Below are positions 1-7,208 of a stretch of DNA of 13,558 nt, one piece after another. The stretch's first letter is position 1. Each line of letters begins with the position of its first letter. A program made the translations under genes and the position numbers. The notes beneath the pieces are model-generated. The model made no database searches, was not told the DNA's origin, and saw only the letters and a list, made by a program, of their open reading frames with translations. This DNA comes from Pseudomonadota bacterium (GTDB taxonomy: Bacteria; Pseudomonadota; Alphaproteobacteria; UBA8366; JADFVY01): assembly GCA_030671915.1 (NCBI GenBank), contig DAOVHN010000016.1, positions 1 to 13,558 on the forward strand, read 5' to 3'.

Positions 1-1
1 C

Positions 2-265
2 TATGGTGCCGCCCTGCTGGTGCTGGGTATCTGGCGCGACAGCGTCGCCGTCCGCCATGCGTCCATCGTGGTGCTGCTGATCTCGGTCACCAAGGTCTTC
101 CTGTTCGATATGAGCGAGATCGGCGGGCTCTACCGGGTCGCGTCGTTCTTGTTCCTGGGCCTCAGCCTGTTCCTGCTCAGCCTGATCTATACCCGCTTTG
201 TCAGAGGCGGGGGCCGGCCGGAACGGGGTGGCGAGCCGGAGGATGCGGGAATTCGATCGGACTGA
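2..265 (+). CDS. DUF2339 family membrane protein, C-terminal fragment
   Basis: This is the 3' end of a gene that begins upstream of the window; frame 2 is open from the first bases to a TGA at 263-265. The visible 87 residues hold two strongly hydrophobic segments (VVLLISVTKVFLF and ASFLFLGLSLFLLSLIY) joined by a short loop containing DMSEIGGLYRV. The pattern of a small basic turn, a helix ending in KVFLFD, the GLYRV loop and a last helix ending in a basic tail is the typical end of DUF2339, a large polytopic inner-membrane family of unknown function. A hydrophilic tail rich in Gly, Arg and Glu follows the last helix. Nothing visible links it to the sulfite-reduction genes downstream, from which it is separated by an AT-rich gap. 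Family assignment is by recognition of this C-terminal pattern. Confidence 0.75.
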   Translation, partial: YGAALLVLGIWRDSVAVRHASIVVLLISVTKVFLFDMSEIGGLYRVASFLFLGLSLFLLSLIYTRFVRGGGRPERGGEPEDAGIRSD

Positions 266-359
266 CCGCGGTAATCCCCGTTGGGAGAATGATTTTTCCG
301 GAGGTTGCCGCCATCAGAATATGCGCGGACAGTCATCCATGGCTTTCGCATTTCTCTAT

Positions 360-380
360 TTAACATATAAAATATGTTAA
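360..380. promoter_or_regulatory. Perfect 9+9 bp palindrome, putative operator
   Basis: The arms ttaacatat (360-368) and atatgttaa (372-380) are exact reverse complements around a 3-bp AAA centre. The dyad lies 15 bp upstream of the candidate -35 box, a position typical of an activator or repressor site. No coding sequence covers it. The binding protein is unknown; a sulfur-responsive regulator is inferred only from the operon downstream. Confidence 0.5.
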
Positions 381-395
381 TAATACTAAATAACA

Positions 396-425
396 TTGAC
401 TCTTGATCATATCTCTTGATATACA
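396..425 (+). promoter_or_regulatory. Candidate sigma70-type promoter for DUF2849-cysI-DUF934
   Basis: TTGACT at 396-401 matches the -35 consensus at five of six positions. TATACA at 420-425 is a plausible -10 box after an 18-bp spacer. Transcription would start near 432, about 35 bases before the first gene. The surrounding AT-richness makes chance matches likely, so the exact boxes are uncertain. Confidence 0.4.
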
Positions 426-445
426 ATTATTAACAGCATTATTAA
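426..445. repeat. Direct repeat attattaa x2, 12-bp period
   Basis: The octamer attattaa occurs at 426-433 and again at 438-445. The pair covers the expected transcription start and early leader of the sulfite-reductase operon. It may be a regulator half-site pair or just AT-rich leader sequence. Confidence 0.35.
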
Positions 446-466
446 TTTGTCCCTGAGATGGATCCC

Positions 467-742
467 ATGGCGCATTTGGTAATTACAGGTAACAGGTTAC
501 GGGACGGCGCCGTCGTCTGGCGGGGCGCGGCGGGAGACTGGTCGCGGGATATCGCCGATGCGTCAATCCACGCGACCGAGGGGCAATTGGCGGCCAGCCT
601 GGATACCGCGCGGCTGGAAGAAGCAAGCGGCCGGATCATCGGGGTTTACGAAGTGGAAGTCGAAACAAGGGACCACGGCGTCGTGCCGGCGCGTCTGCGG
701 GAACGCGTCCGGGCCGATGGTCCGACAGTTTCGGTCGTTTGA
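467..742 (+). CDS. DUF2849 domain-containing protein
   Basis: A small soluble protein of 91 residues. The N-terminal part (ITGNRLRDGAVVW followed by a Trp-containing beta segment) and the ending with a RLRERVRADGPTV stretch fit DUF2849, a family of unknown biochemical function found almost only beside alphaproteobacterial sulfite-reductase genes. It has no signal peptide, membrane helix or cysteine pair, so it is not itself an obvious redox carrier. ATG 467 is preferred because GAG (455-457) lies 9 bases upstream. An in-frame ATG at 458 would add three residues (MDP) but has no ribosome-binding site. The stop lies 15 bases before cysI, so the two are almost certainly co-transcribed. A helper or regulatory role for CysI is inferred from neighbourhood only. 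Confidence 0.8.
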   Translation: MAHLVITGNRLRDGAVVWRGAAGDWSRDIADASIHATEGQLAASLDTARLEEASGRIIGVYEVEVETRDHGVVPARLRERVRADGPTVSVV

Positions 743-757
743 AGGGAGATTGCAGCC

Positions 758-2410
758 ATGTATGCCTACGATGGTCTTGATGAGACACTGGTTCGCGAAC
801 GCGCCACGCAGTTTCGCGGCCAGGTCGCCCGGCGGATTTCCGGTGAATTGTCGGAAGATGATTTCAAGCCGCTCAGGCTTCGCAACGGCCTTTACCTGCA
901 ACTCCATGCCTACATGCTGCGGGTCGCCATTCCCTATGGCGTGCTAGGTTCCGATCAGCTACGCGCCCTGGCGCGGATTGCCCGGCGTTACGACCGCGGA
1001 TACGGCCATTTCACCACGCGCCAGAACATCCAGTTCAACTGGATAAGGCTGGCGGATACGCCTGATATCCTGGACGAGCTGGCTGCGGCCGAAATGCACG
1101 CCATCCAGACCAGCGGCAATTGCATCCGCAATACCACCACCGACCAGTTCGCGGGCGTCGCGGCGGACGAAATCGAGGACCCGCGTCCCTGGGCGGAAAT
1201 TATCCGCCAATGGTCCACGTTGCATCCGGAATTTTCGTTCCTGCCGCGCAAGTTCAAGATCGCGATCAGCGGCTCGCCGAGCGACCGCACCGCCATCGCC
1301 GTTCACGATATCGGGCTGAGCATGCTGCACGGCCCGGGTGGCGAGACCGGGTTCAAGGTCTGGGTCGGCGGCGGGCTGGGACGCACGCCGATGCTGGCTG
1401 AGGCGCTCCGCGACTTCCTGCCGGGCGCCGACCTGCTGAGCTACCTGGAGGCCATCCTGCGCGTCTTCAATATCGAGGGCCGGCGCGACAATCTTTACAA
1501 GTCGCGCATCAAGATCCTGGTATCCACGTTGGGAATCGACCGCTTCCGCGATCTGGTGGAGGCCGAGTGGGCGCAAATCCGGGACTCCGCGCTGCGCCTG
1601 GACGAGGCGGAGGTCTCGCGCATTCGCGCCCGGTTCTCACCCCCGGCTTACGAGGCCACGGCAGAGTCCGGGCAATTCGCGGGCAGACGTTTGGAGGACG
1701 CGGCCTTCGCCCGCTGGTCGGCGGCCAATCTGTTTCCCCACAAGCAGCCGGGTTACGCCGCGGTCACCGTGTCCCTGAAGCCTGTCGGCGGCATTCCCGG
1801 GGACATGGCGGCAGACCAGATGGATGCGCTGGCCGGCCTGGCCGACGAGTACAGCCACGGCGAAATCCGCGTGACCCATCGCCAGAACCTGATTCTCGCG
1901 CATGTACGCCAGGACAGCCTTTACGATCTTTGGCGGGCCCTGGATTCACTGGGATTGGCGACGCCGAACCTGATGCGTGTAACCGATATAATTGCCTGCC
2001 CGGGCCTGGATTTTTGCGGGCTGGCGACGGCGCGCTCGATTCCCGTGGCCCAGCGCCTGAGCGAACGGCTGGCCGAGATCGACGAACGCCACGATCTGGG
2101 CGAACTGACGATCAATATTTCAGGCTGTATCAATTCCTGCGCCCATCACCATGTTGGCCATATCGGCATCCTTGGTTTGGAAAAGGCAGGCGCCGAGTCC
2201 TACCAGGTAACGCTGGGCGGTAGTTCGGCGGAGGATGCGTCGCTCGGCAAGATCATCGGTCGGGGATTTGGCGCTGATGAGATTGTTACCGCGATCGAGA
2301 CTATCATCGTCACCTGGCTGGAGCTGCGCCAGGACGGCGAACGCTTTCTGGACAGCCTGCGGCGCATCGGCCCGGCGCCGTTCCGCGAGGCGCTTTACGG
2401 GCGGGAATGA
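758..2410 (+). CDS. cysI: Sulfite (nitrite/sulfite) reductase hemoprotein, siroheme and [4Fe-4S] type
   Basis: This 550-residue protein has the two-fold repeat of the nitrite/sulfite reductase family: ferredoxin-like half-domains begin near residues 45 and 325, each followed by a siroheme-reductase domain. The cofactor-ligating cysteines are C414 and C420 (CPGLDFC) and C457 and C461 (GCINSC), the C-X5-C / C-X3-C signature that binds a [4Fe-4S] cluster bridged to siroheme. The GHFTTRQNIQ stretch (83-92) and GNCIRNTT (120-127) are the substrate and siroheme-binding regions. It catalyses six-electron reduction of sulfite to sulfide for cysteine synthesis in the cytoplasm. AGGGAG lies 9 bases before the ATG. 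The 3' end abuts the DUF934 gene. No NADPH flavoprotein (cysJ) is nearby, so the electron donor is probably a ferredoxin or another reductase encoded elsewhere. Nitrite reduction cannot be excluded from sequence, but the DUF2849/DUF934 neighbours favour sulfite. Confidence 0.92.
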   Translation: MYAYDGLDETLVRERATQFRGQVARRISGELSEDDFKPLRLRNGLYLQLHAYMLRVAIPYGVLGSDQLRALARIARRYDRGYGHFTTRQNIQFNWIRLADTPDILDELAAAEMHAIQTSGNCIRNTTTDQFAGVAADEIEDPRPWAEIIRQWSTLHPEFSFLPRKFKIAISGSPSDRTAIAVHDIGLSMLHGPGGETGFKVWVGGGLGRTPMLAEALRDFLPGADLLSYLEAILRVFNIEGRRDNLYKSRIKILVSTLGIDRFRDLVEAEWAQIRDSALRLDEAEVSRIRARFSPPAYEATAESGQFAGRRLEDAAFARWSAANLFPHKQPGYAAVTVSLKPVGGIPGDMAADQMDALAGLADEYSHGEIRVTHRQNLILAHVRQDSLYDLWRALDSLGLATPNLMRVTDIIACPGLDFCGLATARSIPVAQRLSERLAEIDERHDLGELTINISGCINSCAHHHVGHIGILGLEKAGAESYQVTLGGSSAEDASLGKIIGRGFGADEIVTAIETIIVTWLELRQDGERFLDSLRRIGPAPFREALYGRE

Positions 2411-2427
2411 ACTACGGAGTAACGGCC

Positions 2428-2952
2428 ATGACGCTGATCGACTATGGAAATGGAAGCCCCGCCATCGCCGGCGACGCCTGGACCCACGTCGCGGATGGCG
2501 CGGTGCTGCCGCCGGACCGTCCCGCCACGATATCGCTGGAACGGTGGAAAGCCGGGCGCGATGGGCTGACAGGGCGCAATCTGCCCCTCGGCATAAGGCT
2601 GGAGAGCCATGAGCGCATCGAGGAGATCCTGCCGGACCTGCCACGGTTCGCGCTGATCGCACTGGATTTCCCGAACCTCAACGATGGCCGCCACTTCACT
2701 ACCGCGCGGCTGTTGCGCGAACGTTACGGTTTTCGCGGGCAACTACGGGCCACCGGCCAGGTGCTGCGCGACCAGATCGACCTGATGAAGCGCTGCGGCT
2801 TCGATGCGTTCGAACTGCCGGCCGGCAAGGACGCGGCATCCGCCATCGCGGCATTCGGAGAAATCAGTGTCGCCTATCAGCCCGCGGCCGACGCCCACCC
2901 GACGGCCGCGCAGCTGCGGCATCGGCAGCCCGTACAGGCCATGGCGAGCTAG
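2428..2952 (+). CDS. DUF934 domain-containing protein
   Basis: A cytoplasmic-type protein of 174 residues from ATG 2428. It shows the DUF934 pattern: an N-terminal strand MTLIDYG, then LERW, a GIRLE strand, the FPNLNDGRHFTTARLLRERYGFRGQLRATG core and DLMKRCGFDAFEL. The core with invariant-looking FP...DGR...A..LR.R.G..G.LRA.G is the family hallmark. DUF934 proteins sit next to cysI in many proteobacteria and have no defined reaction. I infer a partner in assimilatory sulfite reduction. ATG 2428 is preferred because GGAG lies 8 bases upstream and family members commonly begin with a short M-x-L-I segment. An in-frame ATG at 2407, overlapping the cysI stop as ATGA, would add seven residues. The stop codon overlaps that of the convergent LOG gene. 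Confidence 0.85.
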   Translation: MTLIDYGNGSPAIAGDAWTHVADGAVLPPDRPATISLERWKAGRDGLTGRNLPLGIRLESHERIEEILPDLPRFALIALDFPNLNDGRHFTTARLLRERYGFRGQLRATGQVLRDQIDLMKRCGFDAFELPAGKDAASAIAAFGEISVAYQPAADAHPTAAQLRHRQPVQAMAS

Positions 2953-3752
2953 TTTTCCCCATAGAAATTCTCGATCGCCGCGCAGGCTTCCTCGGCGGTC
3001 TCGACGAATTGGAAGATTTTGAGGTCCGAGTGCGCGATGACGCCCTCTTCGGCCATCGCCTCGAAATTAACGATGCGACGCCACCACTTTTCCTTGAACA
3101 GCAGGACCGGGATCGGCGCGACCTTGCCGGTCTGGATCAGCGTCAGGGTCTCGAACAGCTCGTCCATCGTGCCGAAGCCGCCGGGAAAGCAGACCAGCGC
3201 CCGCGCGCGCATCAGGAAATGCATCTTGCGGATCGCGAAATAGTGGAACTGAAAACTAAGTTCCGGCGTGGCGTAGGGGTTCGGCGCCTGTTCGTGCGGC
3301 AACACGATATTCAGCCCCACGGTGCGTCCGCCGGCTTCGTGCGCGCCGCGGTTGGCGGCCTCCATGATGCCGGGGCCGCCGCCGGTGACGATGACGTCGC
3401 GTTGGCCATCGTGGGATTTCCGCTCCGACATCATGCTGGCGAAACGGCGAGCCTCTTCATAGATGGCGATCTTTTTCGGATCGCCCGCGCCGTCCTCGGG
3501 CGCTGGCGTGCGGGCGCTGCCGAACACGACAATCGTTGACTCGATTTTCTCTTCCTGGAACGCCAGTTCGGGTTTCAGAAGCTCCAGTTGCAGGCGCACC
3601 GGCCGCAAATCGTCCTGCAGCAGGAAATCCTGGTCGCTGAAGGCCAGGCGGTAGCTCGGCGAACGCGTCTGCGCCGTATCCTTCATGCGCCGGGCAACCG
3701 CCTCGTCGTCGCGCGCCGTCGGGAAAGGGCGGCAAGGTGTAGATTTAGTCAT
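2949..3752 (-). CDS. LOG family protein (TIGR00730 Rossmann fold), putative nucleotide 5'-monophosphate phosphoribohydrolase
   Basis: This 267-residue protein carries the LOG / lysine-decarboxylase-like Rossmann fold. VVFGSAR (75-81) forms the first strand and loop, GGGPGIMEAANRGA (124-137) the phosphate-binding turn, RKMHFL (175-180) a conserved basic segment, and PGGFGTMDELFE (190-201) the family signature with the catalytic glutamate. Characterised members cleave cytokinin riboside 5'-monophosphates or other nucleoside monophosphates to free base and ribose 5-phosphate. The bacterial substrate is often unknown. An N-terminal stretch of about 70 residues is longer than in short LOG proteins. 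GGAG lies 8 bases before ATG 3752; a longer open frame up to 3917 lacks such a site and overlaps the divergent lipoprotein gene. The 3' end overlaps the DUF934 gene by four bases. Confidence 0.88.
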   Translation of the reverse strand: MTKSTPCRPFPTARDDEAVARRMKDTAQTRSPSYRLAFSDQDFLLQDDLRPVRLQLELLKPELAFQEEKIESTIVVFGSARTPAPEDGAGDPKKIAIYEEARRFASMMSERKSHDGQRDVIVTGGGPGIMEAANRGAHEAGGRTVGLNIVLPHEQAPNPYATPELSFQFHYFAIRKMHFLMRARALVCFPGGFGTMDELFETLTLIQTGKVAPIPVLLFKEKWWRRIVNFEAMAEEGVIAHSDLKIFQFVETAEEACAAIENFYGEN

Positions 3753-3873
3753 TTTCCGGTCTCCTGGTTCGATCGCCTGCGGGCAGCCGCGCGCGGATGC
3801 AAGGCGCGTGGTGACGGCATGCGCTAAACATGCGATGCTTGCAATGGTTCTTATGGACAGGGAGCGTTCCGCC

Positions 3874-4275
3874 TTGCCGAACCGGCGCCTTCTCGCCGTC
3901 ATGCTGATTATGGCCACTACCGCCGGCTGCGCCCGCTGGGACCGGCGCGAACCGCACCGGCTGGACGCATGGATCGGCGGGAGTGAACGGAGGCTTGTGC
4001 TGGCCGCCGGTGCGCCGGACGCCGTCCATGATTTGATGAGCGGCGGCCGTATCCTTACCTGGCGGCGCAGTTACAGCGAGCAGCAGGGCGGCGAAGTAAC
4101 CACGGTGACCGAGACCCGGATCGTGGACGGACAGACGGTGCTTGTGCCGGTGACCCGGCAGGAACCCACCTTCGAATTCCATTACGAATGCACGGCAAGC
4201 TTTGAGATCGACGCCGAGGGCATTGTCCGTGGCCACAAGATGTCCGGCAACGACTGTGACAGTTTCCTGAAGTGA
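3874..4275 (+). CDS. Small hypothetical lipoprotein, probable TTG start
   Basis: The protein of 133 residues begins with MPNRR, then a hydrophobic segment LLAVMLIMA ending in a lipobox TAGC with C19 as the lipidated residue. It is therefore predicted to be exported and anchored to a membrane. The mature part has W-I-G-G near its start, a GAPDAV turn, a GGRILTWRR strand, and two cysteines (in YECTASF and NDCDSF) that could form a disulfide. The overall beta pattern is faintly reminiscent of small BamE/SmpA-like lipoproteins, but I do not recognise a family. AGGGAG (3859-3864) lies 9 bases before TTG 3874, giving an ideal signal peptide. ATGs at 3835, 3844 and 3853 are in frame but lack a ribosome-binding site and would put acidic residues ahead of the signal. 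The gene diverges from the LOG gene. Confidence 0.7.
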   Translation: MPNRRLLAVMLIMATTAGCARWDRREPHRLDAWIGGSERRLVLAAGAPDAVHDLMSGGRILTWRRSYSEQQGGEVTTVTETRIVDGQTVLVPVTRQEPTFEFHYECTASFEIDAEGIVRGHKMSGNDCDSFLK

Positions 4276-4318
4276 TCGTGCGCCACCCTGTTTTTTGTTG
4301 AAACCGCGGAACCGGGCA

Positions 4319-5713
4319 TCAGTTGCGGTCGCCCGTGCGGGCAATAAGGCCGGAGGGCGCCAACCCCGCCAGATATCGCGTGAGCAGGTTGGATTTGCGC
4401 CCCTGGTCGTCGGCACGGTCCTTGGCGCGCACGGCGGCGCGCACCATCTGCCCGCCGAAGAAACGGAAAGGCTCCGGCGGCAGCAATTTTCCGCTGGCGC
4501 CGACCAGCGGGCATTCCGACCATTCGTCCTTGCGGTCCAACGCCAGGGCCGCCAGGATGCGCCCGCCGTTGTAGCTGGGCCCGACCCCGTTTCCGATATA
4601 GCCATGTCCGTAGACGATCGCCGGCGCCCGCTTCATCCGCCCGAACATCGGCAGGCCGGTGGCCGTACGCGTCGCGGGCCCGCGCCATGTCGCGACGATC
4701 GGAACATCGGCAAGCTCGGGATAATTACGCAGCATGGCCGTACGCACCTCGTCGGGGCGCGAGGATTCGGTATCGAAGCGGTTGCCCACCCGCCCGGCGA
4801 AGGGAATGCCGCCGCCGCCCTTGCCATATACCAAGCGGCCGTCCGCCGTCCGCCTGTAGTAATCGACCATGGTCCGGGAATCGGAGATCGCCAGCCCGTC
4901 ACGCAGCCCCAGTTTTTCGAGTCTCTCCGGGATCGGTGCGGTCGCGATCCCGTCGGCGCAGATCGGCATGACGGCGCGGCGGAATTCGGGCAGTTCATGG
5001 GCCCAGGCATTCAGCGCTAGGACAATTTTTGACGCCTTCACCACGCCGCGATCCGTACGTACATAAGGCGGCGACGCCCGGCCGAGTTCGGTCATCGCGG
5101 TGTTTTCGAAAATCCGCACGCCCCGCTCGGCGCATACCCGGGCAAGGCCGCGCGCCAGCACCGCTGGCTGTAGCGTCGCCGTACCCTTCTCGTACACTCC
5201 GCCGATATGCACAGGCGTACCGCTGCGCCGCGCGACCTCGTCCGGCGACAGCTCGTCGAAAGGATGCAGGCCCAGCTTGTCCAGCACATCGATGGCGCCG
5301 CGCCAGGCGTCGCGCTGGGTCTCGCTGCTGGCGGTCCACAGCCAGCCGTCATGGCGGAACTCGCAGTCGATTCCGTTATCGGCGCAGAATTGGCCGATGG
5401 CGCGCACCGCGGCCTCCGACGCCTCCACCATGCGCACCGTTTCCTGCCCGCCGCAGAGCGGATAGAGCAGGGGCGCCTTGGAGGCCCAGGTCATGCAGAA
5501 ACCGCCATTACGGCCGCTGGCCCCGCCGCCGCAAATGTCGCGCTCGATGATGACGATATCGGCCGACGGGTCGGTCTCCTTGATATGCAGCGCCGTCCAA
5601 AGCCCGGTGAATCCTCCGCCGACGATGCAGATGTCGGCTGAGATATCGCCCGACAGCGGCTGCGGGCGCGCCGGCGATTGTTCCAACGCCTGATTGAGCC
5701 AGTAACTTCGCAT
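4319..5713 (-). CDS. FAD-dependent oxidoreductase, DadA/PuuB-like (DAO family)
   Basis: This 464-residue protein has the DAO-family layout. A dinucleotide-binding Rossmann motif VGGGFTGLW (31-39) is followed by an acidic residue ending the second strand (IIERD). GGASGRNGGF (63-72) is the flavin-contacting loop characteristic of glycine/sarcosine and gamma-glutamylputrescine oxidases. A C-terminal GHGYIGNGVGPSYNGG segment closes the FAD site. It probably oxidises an amine or amino acid with transfer of electrons to O2 or a quinone. The substrate cannot be told from sequence, and no permease or aminotransferase sits beside it. GGAGG lies 5 bases before ATG 5713. An in-frame ATG at 5725 and a much longer open frame to 5956 are less likely because they lack a comparable site, and the longer form runs into the divergent DUF4197 gene. 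Confidence 0.87.
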   Translation of the reverse strand: MRSYWLNQALEQSPARPQPLSGDISADICIVGGGFTGLWTALHIKETDPSADIVIIERDICGGGASGRNGGFCMTWASKAPLLYPLCGGQETVRMVEASEAAVRAIGQFCADNGIDCEFRHDGWLWTASSETQRDAWRGAIDVLDKLGLHPFDELSPDEVARRSGTPVHIGGVYEKGTATLQPAVLARGLARVCAERGVRIFENTAMTELGRASPPYVRTDRGVVKASKIVLALNAWAHELPEFRRAVMPICADGIATAPIPERLEKLGLRDGLAISDSRTMVDYYRRTADGRLVYGKGGGGIPFAGRVGNRFDTESSRPDEVRTAMLRNYPELADVPIVATWRGPATRTATGLPMFGRMKRAPAIVYGHGYIGNGVGPSYNGGRILAALALDRKDEWSECPLVGASGKLLPPEPFRFFGGQMVRAAVRAKDRADDQGRKSNLLTRYLAGLAPSGLIARTGDRN

Positions 5714-5856
5714 GGCATCCTCCATGGCGGAACTGTACCGCTGCAAACGGATTTGGCAAAAGGAATTGGCAAACCGTGGACCATGGTCCATCTTTACTGT
5801 TGGGCAAGGGTTTGGGGATAGCATGCGAAGAGCAGTTTCAAAGGGAGATTTTACCA
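5714..5856. promoter_or_regulatory. Divergent promoter region with direct repeat and 14-bp palindrome
   Basis: This 143-bp gap separates the minus-strand oxidoreductase from the plus-strand DUF4197 gene. It contains ttggcaaa twice (5753-5760 and 5766-5773, 13-bp period) and a perfect palindrome tggaccatggtcca at 5777-5790. The arrangement looks like a regulator-binding array serving one or both promoters. No convincing paired -35/-10 boxes could be fixed. Confidence 0.45.
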
Positions 5857-6594
5857 ATGATCGGTCGCAGAAGTTTCGTAGCCCTTCTTTCGGGCGCTGC
5901 CCTGTCGGGGTGCCAGACCACCATAGGCAGCGGCGGGTTGTCGCTGGCCTCGCCAATCCTTGGCGGCGGCGGCTCGCGGCCGCTGACCGACCTTGAAATA
6001 GGCAACGGGCTGAAGGAAGCTTTGCGGATCGGCACGCAACGCGTCGTCGGCCAGGTCGGCGCGGTGGACGGCTATAATGCCGATCCGCTGATTCATATTC
6101 CGCTGCCCGAGGATCTGCGCAAAGTGCATAACGTGCTGGATAAGGTCGGCCTTGCCAGCATGACCGCGGACCTGGAGCTGAAGCTGAACCGATCCGCCGA
6201 ACGCGCCGCGCCGGAGGCCAAGGAAGTGTTCTGGAACGCGATTACCGAGATGAGTCTGGATGATGTGCGCGGCATCTGGCAGGGCCCGGATGACGCGGCG
6301 ACGCAGTATTTCCGGGGTAAGATGACGCTGCCGCTGACTGATCGCTTCACGCCGATCGTGCTGGACACGATGGGCGAAGTGGGCGCGATCCGCTCCTACG
6401 ACCGCATGATGTCGAAATACGAATCCATCCCCTTCGTGCCCGACGTTAAGGCCGACCTGACGCGCTATACGGTCAAGAAGGCGCTGAGCGGGCTGTTCAC
6501 ATACGTCGCCAAGGAAGAAGCCGCGATTCGCAAGGATCCGGCGAAGCGAACGACGGAACTGCTGCAACGGGTGTTCGGCGCGCTGACCTCCTGA
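5857..6594 (+). CDS. DUF4197 domain-containing lipoprotein
   Basis: This 245-residue protein starts MIGRRSFVALLSGAALSGC, a lipoprotein signal with lipobox LSGC and lipidated C19. After a Gly/Ser-rich linker comes the DUF4197 domain: GLKEALRIGTQRVVGQVGAVDGYNADPLIHIPLP, ELKLNRSAERAAPEAKEVF, a MSLDDVRGIWQGPDDAATQYFR segment and a C-terminal FTPIVLDTMGEVG ... YDRMMSKY region are recognisable in order. (Each is quoted in part only.) DUF4197 proteins are exported, mostly alpha-helical, and of unknown function. GGGAG lies 9 bases before ATG 5857. It is followed by 67 bases and then the 175-aa protein on the same strand, suggesting one transcript. Length and order of motifs are normal for the family. 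Confidence 0.88.
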   Translation: MIGRRSFVALLSGAALSGCQTTIGSGGLSLASPILGGGGSRPLTDLEIGNGLKEALRIGTQRVVGQVGAVDGYNADPLIHIPLPEDLRKVHNVLDKVGLASMTADLELKLNRSAERAAPEAKEVFWNAITEMSLDDVRGIWQGPDDAATQYFRGKMTLPLTDRFTPIVLDTMGEVGAIRSYDRMMSKYESIPFVPDVKADLTRYTVKKALSGLFTYVAKEEAAIRKDPAKRTTELLQRVFGALTS

Positions 6595-6661
6595 CGGAGA
6601 GACGGGAAACACGATCCCATGGGCGCCATCCGTCTGATTCACGCTGCTAGGGGAGTTTTGG

Positions 6662-7189
6662 ATGATTGAAGATCTCACGACCGAAGCCCGGGATACCGCC
6701 GAGCGGGTGATCGCGATTTTTGTGGACGATCGGCTGAAGGCAATGCCGCTGCCCGAGGGATTCTGGGAAGACGATTACGTTCTGGGTTTCCTGATGTGCA
6801 GCGCGCTGCAACTGACCCAGGCCCGCCATGGCGATAACCTGGACCCGCTGGCCGCCGCCGACGCCGCCTTCCAGGTGCTGGGCGAGGCGTCCGGCAGCGG
6901 GATCGAGGCGGTGAAGGATCGTGTCGGCGTGCTGCAGAATTCCGGTAGCCTGGACTACCTGCAGGCCATGAAAATGGCCGATAAGCTGGTGCGATTCATA
7001 TCTGGCTCTACGACGGCCGCGCTCGACCCGGTCATCCTGGCGGCCCGCGAGCAGACGCGCCAGATGTTCGCCGACGGCAGCCTCGACCCCGACAAGGTGT
7101 CCGAGGATGCTGCGCTGCGCGGCATTCTTGTCAACAATCTGTTCACCGACGTGATCAGGGAACGCTTCAAGATCGAAGCTGGCGCCTGA
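6662..7189 (+). CDS. Hypothetical protein, soluble, unknown family
   Basis: I do not recognise a family for this 175-residue protein. It is acidic and predicted mainly helical. It has no signal peptide, no membrane segment and only one cysteine (in FLMCSAL). Features that might be conserved are LPEGFWEDDYVLGFL near residues 30-44, a Gly/Ser-rich GEASGSGIEAV stretch in the middle and a C-terminal RGILVNNLFTDVIRERF segment. Its start is well supported by GGGGAG 6 bases before ATG 6662. It sits 67 bases after the DUF4197 gene and 19 bases before the CWC gene on the same strand, which supports an operon. Codon use matches its neighbours, so it is probably a genuine resident gene. Confidence 0.75.
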   Translation: MIEDLTTEARDTAERVIAIFVDDRLKAMPLPEGFWEDDYVLGFLMCSALQLTQARHGDNLDPLAAADAAFQVLGEASGSGIEAVKDRVGVLQNSGSLDYLQAMKMADKLVRFISGSTTAALDPVILAAREQTRQMFADGSLDPDKVSEDAALRGILVNNLFTDVIRERFKIEAGA

Positions 7190-7208
7190 CCTCATCGAGG
7201 CATATTCC

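Larger units (their letters stand above)
266..466. promoter_or_regulatory. AT-rich intergenic control region upstream of the sulfite-reductase operon
   Basis: This gap of about 200 bases holds no credible gene. Its right half (about 345-450) is conspicuously AT-rich in an otherwise GC-rich window. It contains a perfect palindrome (360-380), a sigma70-like promoter candidate (396-425) and a direct repeat (426-445), described separately. I infer that it is the regulatory region of the DUF2849-cysI-DUF934 operon. Confidence 0.6.

Noticed and set aside
3753..3917. N-terminal extension of the LOG protein to an ATG at 3917
   Set aside because: It has no ribosome-binding site, would overlap the divergent lipoprotein start, and the internal ATG 3752 has GGAG at good spacing.
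5776..5856. N-terminal extension of the DUF4197 protein to an ATG at 5776
   Set aside because: It would bury the lipoprotein signal peptide, and that ATG lies inside a palindrome without a ribosome-binding site.
5714..5956. N-terminal extension of the FAD oxidoreductase to 5956
   Set aside because: It would overlap the DUF4197 gene, its residues do not resemble the family, and ATG 5713 has GGAGG directly upstream.
5851..6678. A 275-codon minus-strand open frame opposite the DUF4197 gene
   Set aside because: DUF4197 motifs and a lipobox are clear on the plus strand, so this is a shadow frame.
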